Source: an uncultured Lachnospiraceae bacterium (GTDB lineage: Bacteria; Bacillota; Clostridia; Lachnospirales; Lachnospiraceae). From it: 16,916 nt of DNA. The DNA is taken from NCBI GenBank assembly GCA_910578715.1, contig CAJTRL010000074.1, forward strand, positions 1-16,916, written 5' to 3'. The translations under genes were made by a program, and so were the position numbers. The notes below the pieces were generated by a model, which searched no databases, had not been told where the DNA came from, and worked only from the letters and a program-made list of their open reading frames with translations. Positions 1 through 8,800 of the stretch are shown one piece after another (the stretch's first letter is position 1; each line of letters opens with the position of its first letter).

Positions 1-34
1 GAAAGCTGCTGTATTCGCTTTCATATTTTGTCAT
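1..34 (-). CDS. 5' end of an unidentified gene downstream of the tail fibre (partial)
   Basis: The first 11 codons of a minus-strand gene are visible, reading MTKYESEYSSF, and the gene runs off the left edge. A GGAGGA ribosome binding site lies at 41-46, six bases before the ATG at 34-32, so the start is well supported. It follows the tail fibre in the same direction but lies just outside the putative invertible segment. In Firmicutes prophages this position is often a small tail, holin-associated or lysis gene, but that is inference. Eleven residues are too few to assign a family. Confidence 0.7.
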   Translation of the reverse strand, partial: MTKYESEYSSF

Positions 35-81
35 GTTTTGTCCTCCTGATTTTATTTTGGCAAGAATCGTAGGAAAGGGGT

Positions 82-399
82 TTGAGGGTTCATGAATGGA
101 AAAACAGCAATTTATCTGAGTTGGGTGGGAGTTTAGGCGGTGGAACATATACTACAAGATGGATTCCTTGTTATTATATAGTCGGTTTTGGAATGGTTGT
201 TCTTATTCCCAAGTTAAAAAAAGGACAAAAACTTAATATTACATCGGTACGGGTTTACAACAATACTTCATGGACAAATGCTACTGCTTCAGTACCTGTT
301 GATAATGGTTCTTTCTTTACAAGTTTGTTGTCTGGCAACTTTCAGGGATTTTCACTTGGGAATGTATTTTTGTGTGAAATATCATATGTTCTATCATGA
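82..399 (+). CDS. Silent alternative tail-fibre tip (promoterless C-terminal cassette)
   Basis: The open frame reads from a TTG at 82, but no ribosome binding site or promoter supports that start. The biologically meaningful part begins inside the inverted repeat at 103 and encodes 98 residues beginning NSNLSELGGSLGGGTY and ending at a stop at 397-399. The first residues match the expressed fibre at its codons 231-238, and the rest is unrelated in sequence to the expressed tip. It has a beta-rich, aromatic and glycine-rich composition suited to a receptor-binding tip. If the segment were inverted, it would be fused in frame to the 230-residue fibre shaft, giving a fibre of 328 residues. It is probably not translated in the present orientation. 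Confidence 0.65.
   Translation: MRVHEWKNSNLSELGGSLGGGTYTTRWIPCYYIVGFGMVVLIPKLKKGQKLNITSVRVYNNTSWTNATASVPVDNGSFFTSLLSGNFQGFSLGNVFLCEISYVLS
101..125 (+). repeat. Left arm of a 25-bp perfect inverted repeat (candidate inversion site)
   Basis: This 25-bp stretch begins aaaacagcaa and ends gagttggg. Its exact reverse complement is at 795-819. It encodes NSNLSELG in the plus frame, and the right arm encodes the same residues in the same codon phase on the minus strand. Flanking bases stop matching at once on the outer side, and only a short ttagg match resumes on the inner side. That is what a recombination site would show, more than general homology. Confidence 0.8.
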
Positions 400-556
400 A
401 CAACTATATAAAATATCGCACAGAATAAACACGGCATGTAGCGGTTTTATTACTGTAATGAACGGGGCAGATATTGCTTTGGCCGTTGAAAGTACAATCG
501 CAAATGCCGTAAGTATTACATTTGTAAATACCTTTGTAGGAATTAGGAAAATATAG
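400..556 (+). pseudogene. Remnant of a third tail-tip cassette
   Basis: The frame that is +1 relative to the silent tip stays open from before its stop to a TAG at 554-556. It encodes a protein-like segment that includes ITVMNGADIALAVEST, then ANAVSITFVNTFVGIRKI. The alternating hydrophobic pattern and GC content look like real coding sequence of a beta-structured tail tip. It has no start and no repeat arm of its own. It ends next to the stop of the expressed tip on the other strand. I read it as the tail end of an older cassette, or of the silent tip before a frameshift. I cannot distinguish these without homologues. Confidence 0.4.
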
Positions 557-1507
557 TCATATATATAATACCAGCACATTAATTGTTTGTACGCTTGCAT
601 AGGTATTGTACCTGATATGCACTGTACTGCCAGAAATCATACAGATTGGCCTTATAAAATAAGAACCATCAGTGTATTCTATAGTAGCAGACATTATAAA
701 ATTTGCATCGGGAATAATATAACTTGCTAAAACAGAATTAGCTGGAGCTGTTATTGAAATACTTTTATATTTTAATTTTATTCCTAATGCTTTTCCCAAC
801 TCAGATAAATTGCTGTTTTGCGCATCTATCTGGTCTTTCAGTACCTTAGCGGCGGTATGGTCTAAGGGGACGCCGGGCACTGTGGCGGTAAGGCTTGTCG
901 ATGTTTCCTGCCAGGTGCCGTCGCCCCGCAGATAGGCGTTGTGTTTTCCTTTTGCCGGAGCGGGAACGTTTCCGGCGGTGCCGGGGGCGTTTGCGGATGC
1001 GCCTGTCATGACAGACTGGGCGAGGGTTGTTAAATCGGGCTTGTTTTTGATGTAGGCGTCGGAAGCGGCGTCCGAAACATTCCAGTCCGCCTGGACATTA
1101 GCTTTTGCGCCGGGCTCAATTCCGCTTAATTTGGTTTTGTCTTCGGTGGTATAGTCGTTCGTGGACAGGCCTTTTCCGGCGGCCTTGTCCACTTTGTCGG
1201 AAACGGTGTTCCAGGTGGAAATCAGGGCGGCGGTGATGCCGTCCAGGATGGTTTTGTTGTCGTGTTTGTGTTTTTTGGCGCTGGCGTCTTCGTATTTTGC
1301 ATGGTCTTCTTTGCTTAAAAGGCCGTCAACGAGGTTGGTCGCCTTTGTTTTCAGGGCATCCAGCAGGCTGTCGCGGTGTTCGTTCTGCTGTTCGATGCGC
1401 GCCAGCGCAGAGTCGAGGAGCTCTGCATTGGCGTTGAAAACGTTAACGGTGTATTTTTCGGTTTCTCCGGGTTTATGGAGTTTGAGATAGTTTGTGAATG
1501 TACTCAT
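557..1507 (-). CDS. Phage tail fibre with exchangeable C-terminal tip
   Basis: This 316-residue protein should form the host-contacting fibre. An AAGGAGG site five bases before the ATG at 1507-1505 favours this start over the upstream in-frame ATG at 1570. Residues 1-60 hold a virion-attachment-like N-terminus with a short helical stretch. Residues 120-158 carry YTTEDKTKLSGIEPGA, then VQADWN and AYIKNKPDLT, the classic repeat of phage tail fibres. Residues 183-200 contain the PAPAKGKHNAYLRGDGTW motif that often precedes fibre tips. Residues 231-316 are the variable tip, starting at the inverted repeat and switching to AT-rich codon use. It is the last gene of the visible tail operon and starts 43 bases after the hub-like gene ends. 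The tip probably determines receptor choice. Confidence 0.85.
   Translation of the reverse strand: MSTFTNYLKLHKPGETEKYTVNVFNANAELLDSALARIEQQNEHRDSLLDALKTKATNLVDGLLSKEDHAKYEDASAKKHKHDNKTILDGITAALISTWNTVSDKVDKAAGKGLSTNDYTTEDKTKLSGIEPGAKANVQADWNVSDAASDAYIKNKPDLTTLAQSVMTGASANAPGTAGNVPAPAKGKHNAYLRGDGTWQETSTSLTATVPGVPLDHTAAKVLKDQIDAQNSNLSELGKALGIKLKYKSISITAPANSVLASYIIPDANFIMSATIEYTDGSYFIRPICMISGSTVHIRYNTYASVQTINVLVLYI
795..819 (-). repeat. Right arm of the 25-bp perfect inverted repeat, inside the fibre gene
   Basis: This is the exact reverse complement of 101-125. It lies within the expressed tail fibre gene, at codons 231-238, where the conserved shaft ends and the variable tip begins. Recombination between the two arms would exchange everything downstream of codon 238 while keeping the reading frame. 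Confidence 0.8.
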
Positions 1508-1550
1508 TTCGTCCTCCTTAAAAAATAAAAAGTATGTTCGCGCATGGGCG

Positions 1551-3320
1551 TTATCTGGGTTTTCCGGCAAGCATGGACAGTTCCCGGTGGGTATATTTGC
1601 TCAGGGAGCCATGCACGTATTCGGATAAAATCCGGTGAGTTCCGGCTTCTTTTATCAGCTTTTCATATAGCGGATAAAATTTATACATGGTAATTGTGGA
1701 AGTAAAGCCGGAAAAATCATGGGAAACGGAGGTGATGACGTATTGTTGCTCGGCGTCGGAGTCGCTCCGGCGGTAGGAGACTTTTTTGTTTACGTCGAGG
1801 AAGGGCAGAAGGGCGGTGGTGATGGTGATATTGTCCGTCAGTCTGCTGTTTTTCCAGTTTTCCCATCGGGCTCTGTCGGCGGCCAGGTCGTTGGAAGTGA
1901 TGTTTTCATATTCGCTGCCTGTTTTAACGTCCAGTATCTCTCCGAGATTTTCCACGGTAAAAGGAGAATCGGGGATGACGGTCATATGGACGCATTCGCA
2001 GTTGTAAAAATGCTGAAAGTATTCTTTGGAATACAGCTCGTAGGTTTTTCCGTCGGAGCCTGTGACAAACCGGTCGCTTTTCCGGCCGTTTGTCAGTACG
2101 TCGAGGGCGTGGACCTGCCACTGGCCGAGCAGATAGGCTTTGATAATATCCTGTCCGTCGGTGCGGTTCTTTTTGATTTTGAAGGCGTATACGGTGCCTG
2201 GCTGCAGCTGGTTTGTTTTTATGGGGCTTTCGTCCGATTCGCTGTAAATGCCGACCGGGCCGAAATGATTGATATTGATTTGGGCTTTGGCCTGATTGGC
2301 CGCCGGGATTTTCAGGGCCAGAATGTCTCCGTTCGCGTAGTCGTCTTCGTAACCGTCGATGGTGGATGCGTAGACATTGCCGGCATAGGTGCAGTTCTCG
2401 CTGTAAAAATCGGTTTCGATGACTTTTCCCCATATTTCACAGATATTGCGGACGCCCGTCATATCGACGGAGGTATTTTCGGACAGCAGAACTTTTTGAA
2501 AAAAGGAGTTGTCGAGGTAAAGGGCGTCTTCGTAGCACATGGGTTTCAACTGGCAGATAAAAGCGTTGGTTTCCATATCAAAGAACATTTCATAGTTGGG
2601 GTAAAGGTCTCTGAAAGAGGTCAGGATGGAAAGGACGCTGCATCCGGCGGAAAATTCCAGGTCGGAGGGGATGGCGTTCCAGGTGATGTTTTCGTCCCGG
2701 TATTTCTGCCAGTCGTCGTTATAGTCGGGCATGGCTTTGTATTCGCCGATGTCGTCGATTCTGTGGCTGGTGATATGGGCCAGGTTTTCCAGGGTTTCGA
2801 TGACGGCGTCGCGGATAATGTTATATCGTATAACTTCTCCGGTCGCCGCGTTTTCTTCATAGGCCGGGTAGCGCATGAGGAGGGCGCCGAGCTGGCCGTT
2901 TTTCGTGCCGTCCAGCTTTTTCATAAAATCGGCGCAGTTGACGGAGAGGCTGTCGGAAACAGCATCGTAAGTGCCGGAAGCGTTTTCATAAAGATATGTG
3001 CCGAGGGGGTAATACCGGTACTGTCCGGTCCGCCGGCTGAACAGTCCGATAAAGAGTCGTATGTCTTTGTTGAGCCAGAGCAGGCTGTTTTCGGTCAGCT
3101 TTATCTTTTCCCGGATTGTCGGCTGGACGACGAATCCGGCAGTACGCCGGATATCGGATTCGCCGTTTATTGACATACTGCCTCCGGTCAAATCGGATTC
3201 GAGGATTCCGATGATTTTCTGACCGGCGTCAAGCACTTCGATTTTTAATTTCATTGTCTGCGCGGCGGCTGACTGGGAGAGCACGAGTGCCAAATCTTCC
3301 TGTGTAATAATTTCTGCCAT
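1551..3320 (-). CDS. Tail hub / tail-associated structural protein
   Basis: The protein has 589 residues. The N-terminal half reads as a series of short beta strands, for example LKIEVLDAGQKIIGILESDLTGG near the start, followed by a RYYPLGTYLYENASGTYD stretch at about residues 102-120 typical of Firmicutes phage tail hub proteins of the gp27/gpP-like class. The C-terminal part contains VSYRRSDSDAEQQYVITSVSHD and STITMYKFYPLYE, which is the usual end of such hub proteins. It probably sits at the tail tip between the tube and the fibre. The ATG overlaps the stop of the upstream gene as TAATG, which suggests translational coupling. The family assignment rests on recognition of pattern and gene order, not a search. 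Confidence 0.7.
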   Translation of the reverse strand: MAEIITQEDLALVLSQSAAAQTMKLKIEVLDAGQKIIGILESDLTGGSMSINGESDIRRTAGFVVQPTIREKIKLTENSLLWLNKDIRLFIGLFSRRTGQYRYYPLGTYLYENASGTYDAVSDSLSVNCADFMKKLDGTKNGQLGALLMRYPAYEENAATGEVIRYNIIRDAVIETLENLAHITSHRIDDIGEYKAMPDYNDDWQKYRDENITWNAIPSDLEFSAGCSVLSILTSFRDLYPNYEMFFDMETNAFICQLKPMCYEDALYLDNSFFQKVLLSENTSVDMTGVRNICEIWGKVIETDFYSENCTYAGNVYASTIDGYEDDYANGDILALKIPAANQAKAQININHFGPVGIYSESDESPIKTNQLQPGTVYAFKIKKNRTDGQDIIKAYLLGQWQVHALDVLTNGRKSDRFVTGSDGKTYELYSKEYFQHFYNCECVHMTVIPDSPFTVENLGEILDVKTGSEYENITSNDLAADRARWENWKNSRLTDNITITTALLPFLDVNKKVSYRRSDSDAEQQYVITSVSHDFSGFTSTITMYKFYPLYEKLIKEAGTHRILSEYVHGSLSKYTHRELSMLAGKPR

Positions 3321-4246
3321 TATTCATCCCACCATTCTGCTTCAATTTTGGAAAATCCCAGATAGTACAGGTCGGATTCGGAGTTGACGTCTCCGATTTC
3401 CACCCAGTTCCAGGAAATTTCTCTGTCGTTATAGGTTCCGTTTGCGGTATCGGAAGGGCTGGGCGTGATTTGTACGAGCCAGAGCCTTCCGTCCGGCAGT
3501 TTCAGTATTTTCGGTATGCTGTCGCAGATAAAATCCATAAAATCCCGCTGGTATTTAATGCGCTGGTAGTCCTGTGTTTCCTGATAGGTAAATTCACAGG
3601 CGGTTTCATCCAGCGGAACAAAAGCGCCTTTACAGCTTCCCGTATCATAGTTGGCTTTGGTATTTCTGACGAAAACAGGGTATCGGCTGTTCAGCAGTTC
3701 GACGGTGGAAGAAGGGATATTGCGTGTCGTATCGCAGAAGCCGTCCGTGATTTCGGTTCCCCATACGATTCCGTCTTCAATCAGAAACATTTTCGTATAT
3801 TTCGGGGTGGCAGAGGTGGTGGCGTAATCGCCTTCCATGCCGTAAAAAACAGGGACGAGGGCATATTCCATCGTCTGGCCGGAGGCCACAAAGTAATCGG
3901 GGTAGTTGATGACAAAGTCTTCAATGCTTCTGGTTTCTTTGACGGCGATGGTCTTCCATTTAAATCTCCCTTCCGGTCTGCTTTTTAAAATGATATGAGA
4001 GGTGGTTTCCAGGTTCCAGTCCACGTTTCCGGCATTGGTTGTATGGCTGAATTTTGCCCAGAGGACGGTATCAAAATCCCATTCTTCGGGGCAGTGTGCG
4101 GTTAATTCAAAATCTGCCGATTTGGAGATGTACAGGTCGTCGTAAATACCGTTTTTCAGTTCAACATAGTTAATATTTTCAAGGCCCGTGGGGGTGAGGG
4201 CGCATGCCAGTTCACCACCCGCGAAGCCGCTGCCACAAAAGAACAT
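3320..4246 (-). CDS. Distal-tail-like structural protein
   Basis: I chose the ATG at 4246-4244 (308 residues, starting MFFCGSGFAGG) because a GGAGG lies at 4258-4262, 11 bases upstream. The alternative TTG at 4264 begins before that GGAGG. The protein is beta-rich and ends with a pattern I associate with distal tail or baseplate proteins of Clostridia phages: RDFMDFICDSIPKILKLPDG, then RLWLVQITPSPSDTANG, then SWNWVEIGDVNSESDLYYLG. It starts four bases after the upstream gene's stop and shares a base with the downstream hub-like gene, so the three genes form a tight tail operon. The exact role, tail-tip ring or adaptor, is inferred. Confidence 0.65.
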   Translation of the reverse strand: MFFCGSGFAGGELACALTPTGLENINYVELKNGIYDDLYISKSADFELTAHCPEEWDFDTVLWAKFSHTTNAGNVDWNLETTSHIILKSRPEGRFKWKTIAVKETRSIEDFVINYPDYFVASGQTMEYALVPVFYGMEGDYATTSATPKYTKMFLIEDGIVWGTEITDGFCDTTRNIPSSTVELLNSRYPVFVRNTKANYDTGSCKGAFVPLDETACEFTYQETQDYQRIKYQRDFMDFICDSIPKILKLPDGRLWLVQITPSPSDTANGTYNDREISWNWVEIGDVNSESDLYYLGFSKIEAEWWDE

Positions 4247-4250
4247 GCGC

Positions 4251-5468
4251 TTAATCGCCTCCAATCCATAAATCGTTTCGTATTGCGTCTGTCGGTTCCT
4301 CCTGTTTTAAAAAGGAGATGTAACTGTCTTTGTTTACGACTTCGGTCTCGCCGGGGGTATCGAGCCATACGTCGAGGTCGTCCATCAGTTGTCTGGGCGG
4401 CCGGTTCGTCCCGTACCAGAGGTTTCCCTGTGGAGAATATCCAAGTTCCTGAAATACTTTTAACTGGTAGATGTTGTTTTTGCGCCGGATGGCAATCGTC
4501 ATCATGTCCGAATCGGTAAAAACCTGTTCATCGGAATAGAGAATGTAGTTGTTTAAGCCGTTTGGAACGGTCAGTTTGAAACGAAGCCTTCCCTCGTCGT
4601 AAATGCGGGAGCTCAATGTGAGTCCCAGGCCGTCGTTGTTCATTTTAAAAATGTCGGCGTTCTGCCAGAGGTTTGTGCCGCGAATCAAAACCGTATAATC
4701 GTCTTTGATAAGGAAGCCTTTGTCGTAATACAGTGTTTTGCCGCGGAGGTCAATCATGCCGTCTATGTATTCGAAAGTATCGGTTCCGTTGTACTGGATG
4801 ATAACCAGATTCGTAGCGACCTGTACGCAGCCCTGTCCGGGGACGGGGGAGGCGTAGAGGCGGGCGTACTGGTTCGGATTTTCGAATCTGACGGTAATCT
4901 CCTGATACCCGGTGTCAAGTTCCATTCCGTTTACGGTTACGCCGACGCACCGGATGCGGTAGACCGTGTTATTGCTAAGGCCTCTGTAAGTATAACTGAT
5001 AAAAAGGGCGTCGGTCTGTTCCGCACTGTCAAGCAGCAGTTTCCCGGAAGCATCGTATAGAGAAAAGCGGTATTTGCTGATATCTTCCCAGTCGGCGGAA
5101 TAATAGTATATTTCCGCCGTAAAAGAGGAGCCCTCGACAATGCGGTTCTGCGGCAGATTGTGGAAATAGAAGTCCGGCGTCTGAAATACATGGAAAAGGA
5201 CCTTGTCCGACAGGGCGGAGGGATTGCCTCCGATATCATAAGTCTGCGCCTGTATCGTATAGGTTTTGCCATTGGTCAGGGTATGGGCGGGAATGGTATG
5301 TTTCAGGGAAAAAGAAGAAACGGTGTCGTCCCAGATGACGGCGTTCGTTTCATAATCTCTTATGATAATCCGGTTGGAATGGGAACGGTTCCCGGTCCAG
5401 GAAAGAGAAATTTCGTAATCTTTATCAGCATCAAAAGGCTTGATTTTCTGAAGATAAGGTTTGGGCAT
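4251..5468 (-). CDS. Tail protein with FN3-like and ConA/LamG-like domains
   Basis: The start is the ATG at 5468-5466, preceded by AAGGA in aaaggatggtgataaa. Upstream in-frame codons lack a site and overlap the previous gene. The 405-residue product begins MPKPYLQKIKPFDADKDYEI. Residues about 5-95 and 96-200 look like two fibronectin type III-like beta-sandwiches, with SLSWTGN and TYTIQAQTYD in the first and TVYRIRCVGVTVNG in the second. Residues about 205-405 resemble a concanavalin A/laminin-G-like fold, with RGKTLYYDKGFLIKDDYTVL and FRLRFKL-type strands. Such proteins decorate tail tips and bind surface glycans. The domain calls are by eye. Confidence 0.62.
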   Translation of the reverse strand: MPKPYLQKIKPFDADKDYEISLSWTGNRSHSNRIIIRDYETNAVIWDDTVSSFSLKHTIPAHTLTNGKTYTIQAQTYDIGGNPSALSDKVLFHVFQTPDFYFHNLPQNRIVEGSSFTAEIYYYSADWEDISKYRFSLYDASGKLLLDSAEQTDALFISYTYRGLSNNTVYRIRCVGVTVNGMELDTGYQEITVRFENPNQYARLYASPVPGQGCVQVATNLVIIQYNGTDTFEYIDGMIDLRGKTLYYDKGFLIKDDYTVLIRGTNLWQNADIFKMNNDGLGLTLSSRIYDEGRLRFKLTVPNGLNNYILYSDEQVFTDSDMMTIAIRRKNNIYQLKVFQELGYSPQGNLWYGTNRPPRQLMDDLDVWLDTPGETEVVNKDSYISFLKQEEPTDAIRNDLWIGGD

Positions 5469-5491
5469 TTTATCACCATCCTTTTCTGTAT

Positions 5492-5749
5492 TTATAGTAC
5501 GCCGCAGATATGAATGTTTCGGATATCGGCCAAAGGTTCTTTGACCCATACATGCTGCCCGGCGTGCAGCGAAAGGCCGGGAATCGCGCATTTTACCGTC
5601 CGTTCACAGCCTGTTTCGTCGAGAATAATATAACCTTTGGCGGTAACGTTTTTGATGACGGATTTGTAGGTGCGGTCTGCTTTGTAATTTTTCAGTTCCT
5701 GGTCGAAGGTTGTCTGAATCGACTTTATAAGTTCTGTTCGGAAATCCAT
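5492..5749 (-). CDS. Small OB-fold-like tail protein
   Basis: This 85-residue protein begins MDFRTELIKSIQ and has an AAGGAG site about ten bases before its ATG. After a short N-terminal helix it has a compact run of beta strands (KGYIILDETGCERTVKCAIP, then LHAGQHVWVKEPL, then RNIHICGVL). That pattern resembles the OB-fold of small phage baseplate or tail-spike base proteins. It lies directly downstream of the tape-measure gene and 23 bases upstream of the FN3-like tail gene, which fits a tail-tip component. I know no name for it, and the function is inferred from position and fold pattern only. Confidence 0.55.
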   Translation of the reverse strand: MDFRTELIKSIQTTFDQELKNYKADRTYKSVIKNVTAKGYIILDETGCERTVKCAIPGLSLHAGQHVWVKEPLADIRNIHICGVL

Positions 5750-5771
5750 AGTGTCTGTTCTCCTTTATACC

Positions 5772-5803
5772 GGCCGCGCCATGTTGCGGAGCGCGGCCTT
5801 TTT
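5772..5803 (+). terminator. GC-rich hairpin with T-run, plus-strand orientation
   Basis: A perfect 8-bp stem (ggccgcgc at 5772-5779, gcgcggcc at 5791-5798) with an 11-nt loop is followed by five T residues on the plus strand. It sits in the gap between the tape-measure stop and the next tail gene. As a terminator it works only for plus-strand transcripts, although no plus-strand gene is evident upstream. On the minus-strand tail mRNA the same stem could instead act as a processing or stabilising hairpin before the small tail gene. Confidence 0.5.
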
Positions 5804-5855
5804 ATGATAAAAATATCTGTCCGGCGGCGGACAATAAAAGTATGGTATCGTCAGG

Positions 5856-8800
5856 TTATCTGACAGTATTCTGCTGTTCCACATAGAGATGAAGTCCGCT
5901 AAACAGACGGTTCACTTCGGTACCCACCTGTGCGGCGACTTCCCGGCTCGTAACGCCGGGGCAGGTAATGCGTATGTCGCCGATGCGGATATTGGGCTGT
6001 ATGTTTTTGTTATTGGTTATGATATTTGCGGCGGTAATATCCTTTACCATTTTTTCCATCAGTCTTGTATGGGTAATCATCGCGTTGCCGGAAAGGTATT
6101 CAAAACTTTCGTCCGCCTTCTGCAAAAGCGGTTCAAAGGTTTTGCGCAGTTCATAAGCCCGTTCTCCAGGGCCGATGGGACGAAGGAGAGAATCTTCTGT
6201 CGGTAAAAGGAGCGGTTCCGCATCGGTTTCGGCGGCAATGTGGGTTGGTTCGGGCGAAAATGCAGATATTTCCGGCTCCGCATTGGCGGCGGGCATGATG
6301 TAGGATGCTGCGGCTTCGTCGGCGGGCATGGCGTAGGCGGCCACCGCCTCGACGGCCGCGTCGGCAGACTGGGCGGACAGGCCGCCTGGAAGCGGCGTGT
6401 CGAGCGACGCGCTGTTGGAAAAATTATATGAGCCCGCCTTGATTTTGGATGAAACGGAACCGCCGATGGCGCCGGGAAGTTCACCGTTCATTTCGACATT
6501 GATTTTGATGGTGCATTCGAAGGTTTCGCCATCGATATCGTGCAGCCCCCTGAGCATGTCATGCACATGCTTTTCCGCCTGTCCGATGACGTTCGAAAGC
6601 TGTCTGAACCGTCCGGTGACGCCTTCGCCGTCGGGCTCGCCCAGGATTGTTTCTGTCGTCTCGCCGAGCTTGTTGATGGAACCAATCAGTCCTTTGCCGT
6701 TTTCATCCGCTCCGTTATCCTTTATGTCGGCTGTCGGTGTGCCGGAGGCTTCCTCTGTATCGCCTCCGACGGCGGCGGTCACATCGGTTACGGCGTCTTC
6801 CAATTGTCCGAATTTGCCAATCGCGCCGTCTCCGCCGTTTGCGGATTCGGCGCCTCCCTGACCGCCGGAGCCGAGAGCGTCGTCGGTGGCTTCTTTCAGG
6901 CTGCCCATTGCGCCGACCAGTCCGCCTGTACCGGCGCCGTTGCCTGTGTCAGTGCCGTCCGCCCCCTGTCCGCCGCCGTTGCCGCCTCCGCCCGTCAGGG
7001 CGTTTGTGACGGCGCCGATGGCGTCCGATACGGGGGAAATGGCCTCGCCAAGTCCGTTAAGGCCGTCAATGTATTGCTGTGTGGCTTCCAGATAGGAACC
7101 GAGCGCTTCTACATTGATTCCGGCGGCGGTGGAAAGGCCGAAGAGCATTGTGTCGTTATCGCGGTAGATATCGGCGAGGAGGCCGACATATTCTTCTTTG
7201 AATCTGGCAAAGGCTTCTCCGGACATATTCAGGATATCGCCTGTGGAGATGCCGAGCTGTTCCAGCGTGGCGGTCAGTTTGGCCTGTTCTTCGATTTCGC
7301 CCAGCTCCTCCCAGCGGGATTTATAATCTTCCATGCCCTGAATGATAGTGTCCCAATACTGCTCCGTTTCGGCTATCATCCGGTCATACTGCTTGTTAAT
7401 CTGGTCAATCTGGACGTCCAGCTGGTCTATCTGTTCATTGATAGATTCTTTTCGTTCTTCCAGCAGGTCGATTTCTTTTTCGACGAGCTTTATCTGCTCT
7501 TCCTTACCGGCAATCTCGATTTCCAGTTCCGCGTCTTCCACGGCCTGCCTTGCGTCGCGGGCCCCGTCCGTGTCCTGTACATAGTGCATGCCTTTGTCGG
7601 CACTGTACTGCAGAATGGTGCGCTGGTTCATCATGCGCTCTAATTCGTATTTGGATTTTTCCAGGTCGATTTCGCGTTTCCGCTGCTCGTTCGCATCTTT
7701 GATGGCGTCGATTTCCTCGTTGATGCCGTCGATGATTTTCTCTTTGGCTTCAATCTGCCCGTCAATCAGTTTAATCTGTTCTTCGTACTGTTCTTTCTGC
7801 GCTTCCAGAACCTCAATTCTCGCGTCGCGTTCCGCTTCGAGCGAATCCACGGCGGCGGATTTCTGGTCCTCGTATGAGCCGATTTGTTTGTCGAGCATGG
7901 AGGTGATTCCGGAAAGGGCTGATTCGTAGAGGGATTTCATGCCCTGTAAGTATTCGTGCTCATATTTGGCGTATTCTTCGGCATATTTCTTTTTATCGCG
8001 GTAGTACCGCTGATAGAGTCTGCGGAACTCGTCCAGGTATGCTTTTTCGGTAATTGTGCCGCGGTCGCGGAGGGTTTTTAAGTCTTCCAGTTCTTTTTCA
8101 AAGGCGTCAGCATAGGCGTCTCCGGCGGCCTGTCCGGCGGCTCTGGCGGCGGAGGTTCCTTTGGCGCCGAGCTGGACTCCCGGTACCGTAACGGAATCTT
8201 TGGATTCCTCATTTGCAATCGCTTCCAGTTCGCCTTTTATTCTGTCAACTTCCGCAAGCGCTTCTTCGCGTAACAGACGGTTACCGTCATAGATACCGCT
8301 TTCAAACCCGTTATAGATATCCTTTAACTGTATCAGCAGCTGGATAGCCCGCGATGTTTTGTCGGCGTCACCAGCCAGGGCAATCAGTTTTTCGCAGTCG
8401 GCGGAAGTATCAAGGGTAAGTGCCTGTTCTGCAATTTTTGCATCATACAGCTGCAGAATAAGACCGGCCGTAAGTTCCGAATAGTTTCCTTCGGCAATCA
8501 ATGCTTCAATTTCATCCTGTGTGGCGTCTCCGGACATCAGACTTGACTGCGCCAGCGCTTCTTTTGCTTCATTGAGAGACTGGGCATAAGAGATGATTTC
8601 TTCATAATTTTCCAGGCCCATGGCTTCCAGCTGTGTCGCATAGTATTCCTTGTTTTCCTCCGTAAGCTGAGCGAGGAAATCGCTGCTGTTTATCCATTCA
8701 CTGGCAAGCGCACTGGCGGCTTCTTCACATTCATTATAGGAAGAGGCGGTACTTCCTAAAGCAGTCTGAAATCTGTCCCATGACTCCAGACCGCGCACTT

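Larger units (their letters stand above)
101..819. mobile_element. Putative invertible segment carrying alternative tail-fibre tips
   Basis: The 719-bp segment is bounded by perfect inverted repeats. It contains the expressed fibre tip on the minus strand (794-557), a silent tip on the plus strand (126-399), and a remnant of another plus-strand tip (400-556). The converging stop codons at 554-556 and 557-559 abut. The organisation resembles the Mu/P1 G and C segments and the R64 shufflon, where inverted alternative C-termini share one constant N-terminus. The segment is more AT-rich than the fibre shaft. No recombinase gene is visible in the window, so the enzyme would have to be encoded elsewhere, possibly beyond the left edge. 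Inversion itself is inferred. Confidence 0.68.

Noticed and set aside
394..600. Minus-strand frame of 68 codons overlapping the tip stop codons
   Set aside because: It overlaps the end of the expressed tip in another frame and has no ribosome binding site. The plus-strand frame here looks more protein-like.
1719..3173. Long open frame of 484 codons on the plus strand
   Set aside because: It is the antisense shadow of the hub-like tail gene. It has no ribosome binding site, and its composition is that of reverse-complemented GC-rich coding sequence.
6540..7643. Open frame of 367 codons on the plus strand opposite the tape-measure gene
   Set aside because: It is a shadow of the coiled-coil and Gly-rich region of the tape-measure gene. 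There are no start signals, and its residues are low-complexity Cys/Gly/Phe-rich.
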